Assembly: GCA_933228895.1 (NCBI GenBank)
Contig: OW121851.1
Span: 114,535,271 to 114,599,270 of the forward strand
DNA: 64,000 nt
Direction of reading: 5' to 3'
DNA from: Platycnemis pennipes
Taxonomy: Eukaryota > Arthropoda > Insecta > Odonata > Platycnemididae
In this document: positions 13,450 through 23,800 of the stretch, piece after piece
Layout of the letters: every line of letters begins with the position of its first letter
Numbering within the stretch: the stretch's first letter is position 1
Notes under the pieces: generated by a model
Told to the model about the DNA's origin: nothing
Database searches by the model: none
The model's input: the letters and a program-made list of their open reading frames with translations, nothing else
Made by a program: the position numbers and the translations under genes

Positions 13450-13720
13450 CGATTCCTAGCAAGTGATCTCCTCAACTACTCGCAACAAGGTGCCTCAACT
13501 ACTCGAGAATATCCTCGGCTCTTTCAGGGAAGGCGTTGAGGCACTACCAAGCGCTCTACCGCTGCACGAGCGCGGTATCAAGAACCCATGGAGTGTGCCG
13601 ACCGAGGAGACACTCTGGGGACAAAGAGGAAGGGAGGAAGCGTCCGCCGCCCCCGCATCATCCGGGCGTGGGCGAGAGAGGGGCGTTTTAGAGTGATTCC
13701 AGCCCAAAATGGAACTACTT
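13450..13720. other. GC-rich island, unassigned
   Basis: Open frames run in several registers on both strands, which reflects low AT content more than coding. On the minus strand the stretch at 13538-13563 reads CAGCGGTAGAGCGCTTGGTA, which resembles a tRNA A-box arm, but no B box follows, so it is at most a scrap of a tRNA-derived repeat. Confidence 0.3.
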
Positions 13721-14451
13721 CCTCCCCCACACGCATCAGCATCATTTTCTGTATTAAAATATTGGAGAGAAGAAGGAATCAGAAAGGGGGTTAGATGTTA
13801 TAGCGAGGGATGAAGAATGCCACCCACATTAAATCTTCACTCTGGCGCTGGGGAACAGAGTTGCCAAACATTCGAGGTAGAAATGTCTGGGAAAATCAAA
13901 TGGTATCAAATTTGGCAACCCTAAGAGTTTTGGAACATTTTTTTTAACCATTTGCACAGTTCCAAAAATTCAATTCAGGTTTTTGACCGGAGAATTCCCT
14001 TTTGGGAATTTAATTTATTATGCAGCGAAAGCAATAATCTCCGATTGTGTGGGTCTACGCTCGATCGTGGCAAAGGTATTAACTTTCAATACAGTGTATA
14101 TATCGCGATAATAGAATGTTATTCACAGTAGCACAGATTATGAAGGAAAATACATGATGCCTCTGCCGCCAACGAACGAGCCTGATAACAAACCTTTCAT
14201 TAGATCACTTTATCTGCGATCCCGAAAACCTTACCTATAAACTTTCACAGCTAAGACATACACCTCTGAAGCAACTTCAAACTGAGATTACGATTAATAC
14301 ATTTCCATTCCATATCATTCACAAACCAACAGTTCTATAAGCCACCAGAACTCTAATCTTAAATGGAAAATCTTCATCCGACTTCGGATAATCGTGGCAA
14401 TTCGTTTTCAGACAAAATCTAAATAGTTGTCTCAATAATATGACTTTTTCT
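13721..14451. other. Unassigned AT-rich DNA
   Basis: Nothing recognised on either strand. Confidence 0.4.
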
Positions 14452-14751
14452 TCACCGTAATGGAATAAATGAAAGTGTATTCAAAGGTCGTAAAATATTA
14501 TGGGATATGCAGTATAAGAAATGTGTGATAAAGCATGCAAATAAGGCAACCATTAAAATGAAGACCGGTAGTATCAGTAACGAGATCTCGTTGTCAAACC
14601 ATCCGCGTGCGAAACGGTTGCCAGAAATCAAGGTATCGTTTGCGAAAGAGTTGATCACGAACCGACCTGACATCGATATGTCCTCTTGCTCCAATGGTTT
14701 ATCCGTGGCTTTGATTTCGATCCCAGAATTAGACTGACGACAACTATACAA
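14452..14751 (-). CDS. Unassigned ORF with one predicted membrane segment
   Basis: About 99 codons on the minus strand, opened by a TTG rather than an ATG, with an in-frame stop two codons upstream (14758-14760). If real it is therefore more likely an exon or fragment than a full gene. The first ATG-like start is at codon 27. The N-terminal half is hydrophilic (SGIEIKATDKPLEQEDISMS), followed by NSFANDTLISGNRFARGW, then a strongly hydrophobic run of about 22 residues (LLILPVFILMVALFACFITH) and a short tail. Codons in the first half favour G or C at the third position, unlike the AT-rich flanks. I do not recognise the protein. The opposite strand is also open (14507-14737), which weakens the case. 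Confidence 0.25.
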   Translation of the reverse strand: MYSCRQSNSGIEIKATDKPLEQEDISMSGRFVINSFANDTLISGNRFARGWFDNEISLLILPVFILMVALFACFITHFLYCISHNILRPLNTLSFIPLR

Positions 14752-14757
14752 CTTCGA

Positions 14758-15284
14758 TCATCTGCGTCTCGCTTCACTGTACTAAAACATACACCAAACG
14801 TTTCGTTGTCTAAATAACTTACTCTTGGGTTTTATGCGGGGTAATGCATCTTCATTAATGAGCACTAACATTTCGATGACAGTCGTCCAGACTTAATGAT
14901 TCGCTGAAATGAATTTTCCTCGAGTTTCAGTTTCAGCGAAACCCGAGAAAAATTTATAAGAACTTATATCCAGGAAAACCTTAAGGCAAACACAAGCACA
15001 GAAGAGATAGCACTTATTCCACATTTTACAACAGAGGTACAACGCATTCCAGCTGTAAATCCATCATCAGGTACAAAGTTTTCCGTCAAGGAAGCGGTAT
15101 GCATGCAACACTAGGAGGGGGGAGTTGTTGGGCGAGGGGAGGGAGGTAAGTAGGGAGGCACTGGTGGCGAGTCAATGCATGGTTTAGGGGATGGAATGGC
15201 GAGGAGTGGGGAGTGATATTAAACCAGCTGCTCATTCATGAGGGACTCCTACACTTGCTGAACAATTTCAATCCTCTCCACATG
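14758..15284. other. Unassigned DNA
   Basis: No gene seen. A short inverted pair around a GAATTTTCCTCGAGTTTCAGTTTCAGCGAAACCCGAG stretch (about 14910-14946) is the only structure noted. Confidence 0.4.
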
Positions 15285-15655
15285 GAGTATCTCCGGGTCA
15301 AACAGGCAGTGGTGTTCTGGGTCCAAAAAGGTGTTTCGCTAGAAGGAAGACGATTCTCTTTTCTCCCATGTTGTGCACTCAAAACCTTAAATATTTATTA
15401 TGTTTTGTTGCTTCTGGCTATCCAGGAAGAATGGAGTCTGATTTCTTTAAGCATCATCAAATTCGTATAAAAAGAGTATCTCCGGGTCAAACAGGCAGTG
15501 GTGTGCTGGGTCCTAAAAGGTGTTTGGCCAGAAGGAAGACGATTCTCTTTTCTCCCATACTCTACACTCAAAACCTTAAATATTTATTATGTTTTGTTTC
15601 TTCTGGCTACTCAGGAAGAACGGAGTCTGAATTATTTTAGCATCATTAGATTGAA
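15285..15655. repeat. 189-bp tandem duplication, two units
   Basis: Unit 1 starts at 15285 and unit 2 at 15474, each opening GAGTATCTCCGGGTCAAACA and sharing an AAACCTTAAATATTTATTAT block; each ends with a GGAGTCTGA...CATCAT stretch. Differences are scattered substitutions, so the duplication is not brand new. The overlapping short frames on the plus strand (15213-15710) are a consequence of it. No domain is visible. Confidence 0.8.
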
Positions 15656-16149
15656 AAAAAATGTGATTTTGCATTTGGATAATTTTTCATTTACCATTCG
15701 CCTCTCGTAAATTCCGGCCCTATTCATGCGGTGAGCGAATGGTGGTGACAGCACTTCTGCAAACAGTTCACCACTGTCTAGGACGCATTTATCACCGGGA
15801 TTGGAAGGGCAGTGATTCGGAATCCTCCGGTGTGGATGCTGAATATCAAAACGGACCACATCCCTTGAATTCCGGGGCGCATGGCAACCGCCTCGGGGTC
15901 AAGTCACACTTCGTCCTTCCCAAGGAGGGTCGAGTCCCGTCTCGGCTTTATCAAGCTCCCCCGCCATGGCTCTCTCGCCCGTCCACCCTCTCTCTCCCAG
16001 GGATGAAAAGTGGTGCTGGCGGCGAACTCTACGAAGGAGAGGGGAAGACATGGACGCTTTCACGCAAGGAGACGGAGGGACTGTGTGTGTGTGAGAGAGA
16101 GAAAGCCGTGCTCGGAACGAAAGCTTCGGAGCGCGAGCGAGGGAAGGAA

Positions 16150-16183
16150 TATAAAGCTTTCCACCCGGGGAAGTCTCAGACAA
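16150..16183 (+). promoter_or_regulatory. Candidate TATA/initiator core promoter
   Basis: TATAAAG at 16150-16156 lies 28 bases upstream of the A in TCAGAC (16176-16181), a spacing and initiator sequence that fit arthropod RNA polymerase II promoters. The surrounding 15.9-16.2 kb is GC-rich compared with its flanks. The elements are short and could be chance; no transcript evidence is available. Confidence 0.35.
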
Positions 16184-16373
16184 CGAGTACGCCGGACCAG
16201 CATTCCGTCGACATTTGAGAGGAGAAGAAGTGAGAGAGAGAGACGCAGGGAAGAAATCTATTTCACGCCCGCTTCATCTAAATCAACTAGACTCAGTCTT
16301 CATGAATTCCCACCTCTCAGCGTAAAGGGTTGAATGCCTCAGGAGAGGCAAGTGTGGGGGAAGTGTAACTTCG
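16178..16373 (+). other. Candidate first exon ending at a splice donor
   Basis: Starting at the putative initiator, the segment runs to a strong donor-like CG|GTGAGTG at 16372-16380. Within it an ATG at 16333 opens a frame MPQERQVWGKCNF that reaches the donor without a stop, whereas the earlier ATG at 16303 closes after seven codons. This would be a mostly non-coding 5' exon followed by an intron. No downstream exon was identified in the next 4 kb, so the gene itself is unknown. Confidence 0.3.
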
Positions 16374-16380
16374 GTGAGTG

Positions 16381-18359
16381 CTGGGAAAGAATCGAGGGAC
16401 TCATTGAAAGGCATGAGTGCTGATGAATTGCGAAAACCAATGGTTGAAGAATTTCAGCAGAATTCATTCAATAGCATTCATTTTTAGGACGGAATTCATG
16501 CTTTTAAAACGCAAGAAGAGTACAATTCACTCAGAATCTTAACCACGTCATAAATCAGTATCCAAATGACTTTTGGACTTCCACCATAACAACTTTTCAG
16601 AACATTAAAACTATGTATAGTTACGGGTGACTAAAGACACCTTTATCTTCTGTAAAGATATCTTATGTACACGTTCACCCCAGATCGTGAAGTATTCATT
16701 TAAAATATTTTTAAGACCTTACATTACCAGTAATTAATGGTAGGACTCGTTTGACGCACTGATTATTAAAGGAGACATTTTTATTACCAATCCTATCGTC
16801 ACCCGAATGAACACGTCAACCGCGAACTTGACCAGTGCCACTTACAAGTTCCGAATAAGTCGTCTATCCCTATAGCCCACTCCAAAGTTGCAAAGTATGG
16901 AATTATATGTCAGAAGATGTAAAAAATCTGAAAATACAAATACATTAAAAAGAAATACCAAAGAGTACTACCTCAAGTGAATTGAATATTGTGTAATATT
17001 TTACAACGTATTATAAATTATTATAACTCTGCTTCTTTTGTGTCTGACTCGTCTATCTTATAAGCCTGTTCCTGTTTGTTTCATGTAAATCATACTAAAA
17101 GGAATTCAGTACTTTGATATTTCCTGCAACACGTTCTTCTGATCTTTCGGTTGATTTTTGTAATCTGATATGTTCTTTTTTGTAATCATTATTTGATTTT
17201 CTCATGATACTGTGCTAAAGGTAAATTACCCATAATGTTGCATCACGTGACATTAATATATTTATGTAATATTTATGTTATACCTTATATTTGACTCTAA
17301 AAGATGTGAAAATATTTAGGTTCCCATGCGACACTTTCCATTTTAAGCTCAGAAAATCCTTCATCAGCGTTTCCCCCGCTTACAAACTGTCACAGTTTAC
17401 TTGATATCGAAAAAACACAAAAATGTTTGTACTTTTCTCTTGATATTCTTCTCCGTATTTTTTGCATTAAAGTGATTACTTCACGAATCTGACTTCAAAA
17501 CCCATACCGGTTTCAGGATCACTACCAGAAGAGGGATTCTTATTCGATTAATAAGAAGCCATCTTCTGCTAGTGATCATGCACACCATATTTCCCGCGTG
17601 AAAGATATAACTGATCGCCTCGTAGGCTTCATGTTTTACCGCCTTTTTTTAAGAACAGCTAGCCGCTATTATCCGCTTGTTATCTGGATTTATGGCGTCA
17701 ATTTTGATGGTGCGAATGGCTACATTTGTCTCATTTCTTTTTCTTTAGACTATTCAGCGAATCAGCGGGTGCAGGATCTAATACAACCCTTGCATCCTTT
17801 TTGACATTAATATGCACCACAATTGCCTTTTTTAATTTTCATAATTGATTGAAATCAATGTTCTCTGAATCTGCCTCATAGTCATATGTAATATCCAAGG
17901 GACAGGAATTCCAACCGTACCCTAAGTATTTCCATATGATCTCCTCACGAATTGAAAACCTCCATGGTTTTCGAGCATCCTCCTATTTTGTCTTCGAGAG
18001 TTCCTCTCGCTCTAAACCCTCACATTCAACTCTCTACTCCCTTTGCCACGCTTGCTTTCACTGCTTTATTCATTTCCAGGATATAATTTATCTTTTGTCC
18101 CACCTTTGACCCAACCTTCCGTAAATATTTTCCATCACACTTCCACAATCATCCTCACCCTTTACTTTGGTGACCTATGGCATTTATGTGCCTTAGAATA
18201 AGTGAGCAATATATTTACCCCGTGGCCATCGAGGCCTCCTTATTGTAGTCGTTAATTGGCTAACCCGAACGACATTTGTGGTGATTTGCGCTGACCGACG
18301 GTTGCTGTATTAGCTCATGTGGGTAGAATCGGAAATGTTTTAAGGAACAGAAAAAGGGC
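16381..18359. other. Unassigned AT-rich DNA, possibly intronic
   Basis: No gene or repeat recognised. If the candidate exon at 16178-16373 is real, this would be its first intron. Confidence 0.35.
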
Positions 18360-18560
18360 GGAAAAAAACTTGGAATCAGCATTTGCCTAATCTTATTGAA
18401 AGGCGCCCTGTGGTCTGTACTGTACTGTAAAGTACTGATATCGAGGTTCACAGAAATAAAATAGAAACCGGCTTATTGACGTAATATCTTTATCACTGCC
18501 AACCTGGACCCTCCGGAGGAGATACCAGTACTATAGCCACTACAGAAGCTCTATCCACAA
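18360..18560 (-). mobile_element. tRNA-derived SINE relic, copy 3
   Basis: On the minus strand: GTAGTGGCTATAGTACTGG (head, about 18528-18546), CGGAGGGTCCAGGTTGGCAG (B-box region, degraded), then a GTACTTTACAGTAC stretch and GGGCGCCTTTCAATAAGATT (18385-18407). The last block corresponds to the GGCGCCTTTCGTTAA block of the family at 28.38 and 51.84 kb. Confidence 0.5.
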
Positions 18561-20471
18561 CCATCTCATTCTAATTTATCTTTTTGAATTAAAATGCCAT
18601 TTTATGAATACAAAGTTACGAAAGAAGTATGCTTCCTTATGAAGATTTATTATTTCAGAGGCTTTTTATACTTAATTCATTTTTCATTGCAGAATCGGCC
18701 TGATTATAACTTACTACAATCTTCTGCATTTTTTCCTGCGCTCCTTCCCCTGAGAAGTTATTTTTCCCTCTCGTAGTCTCATGTTTCCAGGAAAAGAAAT
18801 TAATCTATCATTTTGAAATATTCCACATAGTGAGAGCCAATAACTTAATGGGATTTTTCAAACGAAATCCTCAAATTCACATGTAATCAAATGAACCGTG
18901 TCATTAATTCTGAAATATTCTCCTTTATTCTCACTGCGTTTATTTCTCATCACGAAACTAACTTTCCTTTCTCGTTTTTTGGACCACCTACGTTTCATAA
19001 CACGCGAGTATGATCATTAGATTGATTGACACTCCGGATAACTTGTCTCTACAAATATTAATATATTATACCAATCCATCTCTTACTTTGGCAATTAGCT
19101 GAATCAGATTTACGGGTACGAGAAATTTACGTTGATTACCGAAGGGAAGCTAATTGGCTTCCAATCATTCCCTTTAACACCACGGATTAGCAAATGTCTC
19201 ATTGTATGGTAGTCTATTTAATGTAGGTACTTGCAAGTTGAGATAGTAGGCTTGGACTCTCTCAGTATTTCTTTTGCTTTTCTGCATGAAACGAGGCAAT
19301 CTTACTTTAAATTCAATTGGAATAAATTTGGCTAACAATAAGTAATTATTGCAGTTGTATGCTATGTATATTCTTCCCTGCTTTTAAGTTATTTTTACGT
19401 CATCTTGTTGTGTTGGCCCGAAACATGTCCAAATTTTTAAAATGATTGTTGATTCGCATCAATCTATAAACTACACATTAAATGAAACATAGCCTCACAA
19501 GTTTATATTTATACAAGAAGACGGATTAGATCTCAGTGGTAGACATATGTTTTTAATTACCATTAACGACTGTGGAAATGGTAGTTGAGAATGACAATAA
19601 AGGCTGGAGTAAAGATGCTAATCCTAATGTTCTCTGTAAAGTTAGAACTATCTCAAACTAACTACACCTCTATAGTCTTGGACATAGATTAATAACGCTG
19701 TACTTCAGATATTGTTGCTATCTTATATCGATTAGTAGCTGAAAAACACTACCTCTGGACTACCGATGAGCAGATTCAAATAAGTTTTAACTTTATGAAC
19801 TTGATGAGCTTCATGTAGTATAAATTACTGTTGTGTATATTTCAGGGCTTAGTACTATAACGTAATTGGTGAACCATATTTTATTTATCACTTTTTGCAC
19901 TCTGCGATTTCTGAATCCATCTCGATCAATTCCGACAACATGTAATATTTATATTCAAAATTCATTACTTTATGTTGCGAAAAATTGAAGGAAGAAATTT
20001 AAATAGGGACTTATTGAGTGAATGAAACTGAAGTGTGGGTAAATTGACGAAATACCAAGCAAAAACTTTAAACGCAATTAAAAAGTTTTAAAAATGCAGT
20101 AATTTTTCATTTTCTCCGTCATCAATATTTTCGGCTGCAAGCGTATTGTTGGTAGATTTTAACTGTTGCTTTGATCTTGTAATAACCGTTGTTGGTCGAA
20201 CTGCAATCCAATATTGAGAAACTATAAAGTAGATGTTTATCGAAGTGAGAGGTTCAGATTATTACTAGTGCATTATTATAAAAGCGACTAAGAAGACAGT
20301 AAATTGGATCAGTAAAAGCAATATTTAGACACAAGGATCATTATTTTTAATGCATATGGGAAAATGAAACGGAGGGAATCATGGTAGGGAACATATAAGA
20401 AATTGCATGTGAAGGAGGATAAATAGGTATTGCGATCTTAAATTTGTGATTAAAAATGTATTAAGCAATCT
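18561..20471. other. Unassigned AT-rich DNA
   Basis: No gene, RNA or repeat recognised up to the BEL element's target duplication at 20472. Confidence 0.45.
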
Positions 20472-20476
20472 CAGGG
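20472..20476 (+). repeat. 5-bp target-site duplication, left
   Basis: CAGGG directly before the 5' LTR, repeated exactly after the 3' LTR at 26017-26021. Five bases is a usual length for BEL/Pao insertions. Confidence 0.9.
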
Positions 20477-20840
20477 TGTTTGCGCCAGTAATTTTGATTG
20501 GCCGGGAGCCTCACAGGGAGCGAGGGTGTCGCTCGCCTTTTGTTTGTGTTTTGTTTTTTTTTGTTGCTCACGCGGCCGAGTGGTGCGCTGGTGTTGTGTA
20601 CATGTGTGTGTCGTTTGAATGGTTGTGTATTGTAGCAGTCCTAAGGTGTGTGTCGAGGCGTCAAGTACGCCGGACGGAGAGTTTTGTTCGAGCCACCGTG
20701 GTCTGGTGGCGGGGCCAACACTACACGAGGTGAGTGATAACTTTCGCTCGTGAGGCTCCCATAATAGGTAAACGGATTAAAATTGGCATAATACAGTCCA
20801 CTAAAAAATTGGTTAATCACCATCGATTCGGACTCGTACA
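20477..20840 (+). repeat. BEL 5' LTR (364 bp)
   Basis: Begins TGTTTGCGCC and ends CTCGTACA, giving TG...CA termini. It is the same length as the 3' LTR and I saw no mismatch; the open frames crossing each LTR on both strands translate identically. The small frames in the LTR (plus 20446-20733, minus 20641-20841) are not genes. Confidence 0.95.
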
Positions 20841-20845
20841 AAGTT

Positions 20846-20864
20846 TGGTCCTTCGGGCCGGATT
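20846..20864 (+). other. Primer-binding site, tRNA-Tyr type
   Basis: TGGTCCTTCGGGCCGGATT starts five bases after the 5' LTR. It is complementary to the 3' end of insect tRNA-Tyr including CCA (which would require TGGTCCTTCGAGCCGGAAT), with two mismatches. The tRNA comparison is from memory of Drosophila tRNA-Tyr, so the isotype is an inference. Confidence 0.75.
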
Positions 20865-20899
20865 CTATGGATTTCGGAAGAGTTTGTCGTTAGTTTAGT

Positions 20900-23800
20900 A
20901 TGGCTCCGATCGATGAGTTGTTGGTAAAAGAGGAGTTGACGTCGCAAAAAATTATTCGTATCGAAGAAGTATCTCGCGCAGTTGAAAGCGATCCCAGTGA
21001 TGTGAAACAAGTAGCTTTATTCCAGGCGATGACGGAAGGATTGGATGAATTATGTGAGCGCTATTATGAGATTGTGTCGAAAATTTTATTGCAGCTGAAG
21101 AAACAAAATGTTGACCAAGCTGAGGAGTTTAAAGCCAAGATCGCGCAGTTTGAAGCTAGATATTATTACATTAAAACGATAATGGCTATGGTGTTTCACT
21201 CTGACGGTTTAGGATCAAATAAGGCTGGTGTCACTGCGTCGACTCACGCAGCCCCCGCCAGTATGTCGAGAATTGCCCTTCCAAAGTTGAACTTGGTCGA
21301 GTTTAATGGGGATTTAAAGTCATGGCCGAGCTTTTACGATGTGTTTGAAGCGGTGATTCATAATTCGCTAGAATTATCGGATGTCGAAAAATTCATGTAC
21401 TTGCGCTCATGTCTGAAGGGGGAAGCATTGTCGTTGGTGTCGTCTTTGCCCCTCGCTGGTGCCAATTATTCGGTGGCTTGGGATTCGCTAAAGTCACGCT
21501 ATAATGAGCCCTCATTGTTGACGAACGCCTATTTGGAGGCATTGTTGAGCTTGAAGAATGTGGATCGCGTTTCGGAACAATTACGGACCTTCTCCACATT
21601 GTTAATTGAATATACGGGCGCGTTAACGGCGTTGGGGCATCATGTCGAAGATTGGGCAGTACTGCTGTTATTTCTTTTGAGGAAGAAGTTAAGTCTGGAT
21701 TTGAGAGAAAAGTGGGAGAAAGAAGGGTCGGTGACCGTGAAATGTTTTATTTCATTTCTAGAGCGAGAGGCTCGAGTGCTGGAGGCGGCCAAATGCGGCC
21801 CCGCAAAGGGAGGGTTTCCTGGCCAAAAAATATCGGGGATGCAAAGTGAAAAAAAATCAAAGTCGTTTTTGGTCGGAACGAGTTCTTTGGTGACTAGCAC
21901 AGACGTGGCTCGTGGTCCCGCTTTATTGAAATGCGTATTATGCGAATCTAATCACCCACTATATTCATGTGAGAAATTTAATGGCTTGTCTGCCAATGAG
22001 AGGTTTCGCGTAGCGAAAGAAAACCGTCTTTGCTTAGGTTGTTTGCAATGTGGGCACACCATTAAATTCTGTCGACGCCGAAATCCTTGTCGCCATTGCT
22101 CGTTTAAACATCATTCTTTGTTGCACTTCACGCCGCGAGAGAAGGATTCGACTGGTAAGACAGGCGCCGTGCACGATGAAGGGGGAGCTATCGTAGAAAG
22201 TGACCGCGGGGAGAAGGGGAATAATATGGGTGCTTCCATAACTTTGACCACTCCTGTCGACTCGGTTACTAATTCCTCCAAGGCTGTTGTGGGAAGTACG
22301 AAATGCATTGTACTGTTATCAACCGCAGTTGGTAGGGTGCGAGACCAACACGGCATATATCAACGCGTAAAGATTTTGATCGACAGCGCGAGTCAGGGCT
22401 CATTTATAACCAAGGCTTGCGCTCAGCGTTTGGGATTGCCTATTGAAAGTGCGGTTACATCCATTTTCGGTTTGGCCCAAACAGCAGTTGGCGTCGCTCA
22501 CGGAAAATTGACTGTCGCATTTGAACCGACTCCGAAGGGTGAGTTATTAGAAGTTGAAGCTTTAGTAATCGAGAACATAGCGCGTTGCCCTAAGATGGAG
22601 GTAAAAATGACGCAGTGGCCGCATATACGTAATCTTCCACTGGCGGATCCGCAATATTTTCGACCTGAGGCTATTGACATTCTTTTGGGTGCCGAATGGT
22701 TGGGCACTGTAATGATTGGGAATACGGTCACAGGTCCGAAGGGTACTCCGAGTGCGATAGAGACGCTCTGGGGATATTGTTTAGTGGGAAAGGTGCAGCA
22801 ACCGGTTGATGGTATTGACTCATTTTGTTTGCATATGGAGCCCCAGTTAGATTACATTATTAAGAAATTTTGGGAAATGGAGGAACCACCCGCCGTTCAT
22901 TACCTGAGTGAGGACGATAAGAAATGCGAAGCTCATTTTCAATCCACTGTTAGTAGATTAGAATCGGGTCGTTATGTAGTTGAGCTTCCTTTTCGGAGTG
23001 ATGCGCCGATCCTAGGGAATAGTCGAAATAGCGCATTACGTCGGTTTCTCCAACTTGAACGGCGTTTGGATAAACGGCCGAAATTAAGGCAATGCTATAA
23101 TGCGTTCATGGCAGATTACGAATTGCAAGGTCATATGATTCGGGCGTCGGAGCCACCTAAAATTCCCATACCCTTTTATATTCCTCATCATTGTATTTAT
23201 CGTGGAGAGGACAACCTTGAAAAATTTCGTGTAGTCTTCGATGCCTCTATGACCACGGAAAATGGTCCTTCATTAAATCAAATTTTGCATACTGGACCAA
23301 AGCTTCAATTAAATATTGTAGATATTTTGTTGCTATTTCGAATGTACAATATTGTCGTTATCACAGATATTCGCCAAATGTACCGAAATATTAGTATTAG
23401 TGAGAGGAATTATGAGTTCCAACGAATATTTTGGAGGTCAAGTTCTGACACACCACTTGGCGAGTATAATCTTACGACCGTTACATACGGTGTTGCATCC
23501 GCCCCATACTTGGCAATCAGAACGTTAGGAAAATTAGTTGAGGATGAAGGGGAGGTTTACCCTATGGCATCACATGCGCTTACCAGATCAACCTATATGG
23601 ATGACATCGTGTTATCTATGAAGTCCACAGAGGAGGCGGTGAAGTTAAGAGACGAATTGATAAAATTATTGTCTCTAGGGGGATTTTCATTGCGAAAATG
23701 GGTTAGCAACTGTTCTGCAGTGCTGAATGGCATTCCGTTGGAACACCAGGCCAAAAATTCTGATTCCTACTCATTCGAAGAAAATTCCGATGGTTATGTT

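Noticed and set aside
15739..16218. 159-residue open frame on the plus strand
   Set aside because: It crosses a GC-rich region where other frames are open too, has no domain, and runs through the candidate promoter; length is explained by base composition.
20446..20733. 95-residue frame at the 5' LTR, and the 88-residue copy at 25643-25909
   Set aside because: It is LTR sequence repeated at both ends of the element, not an independent gene.
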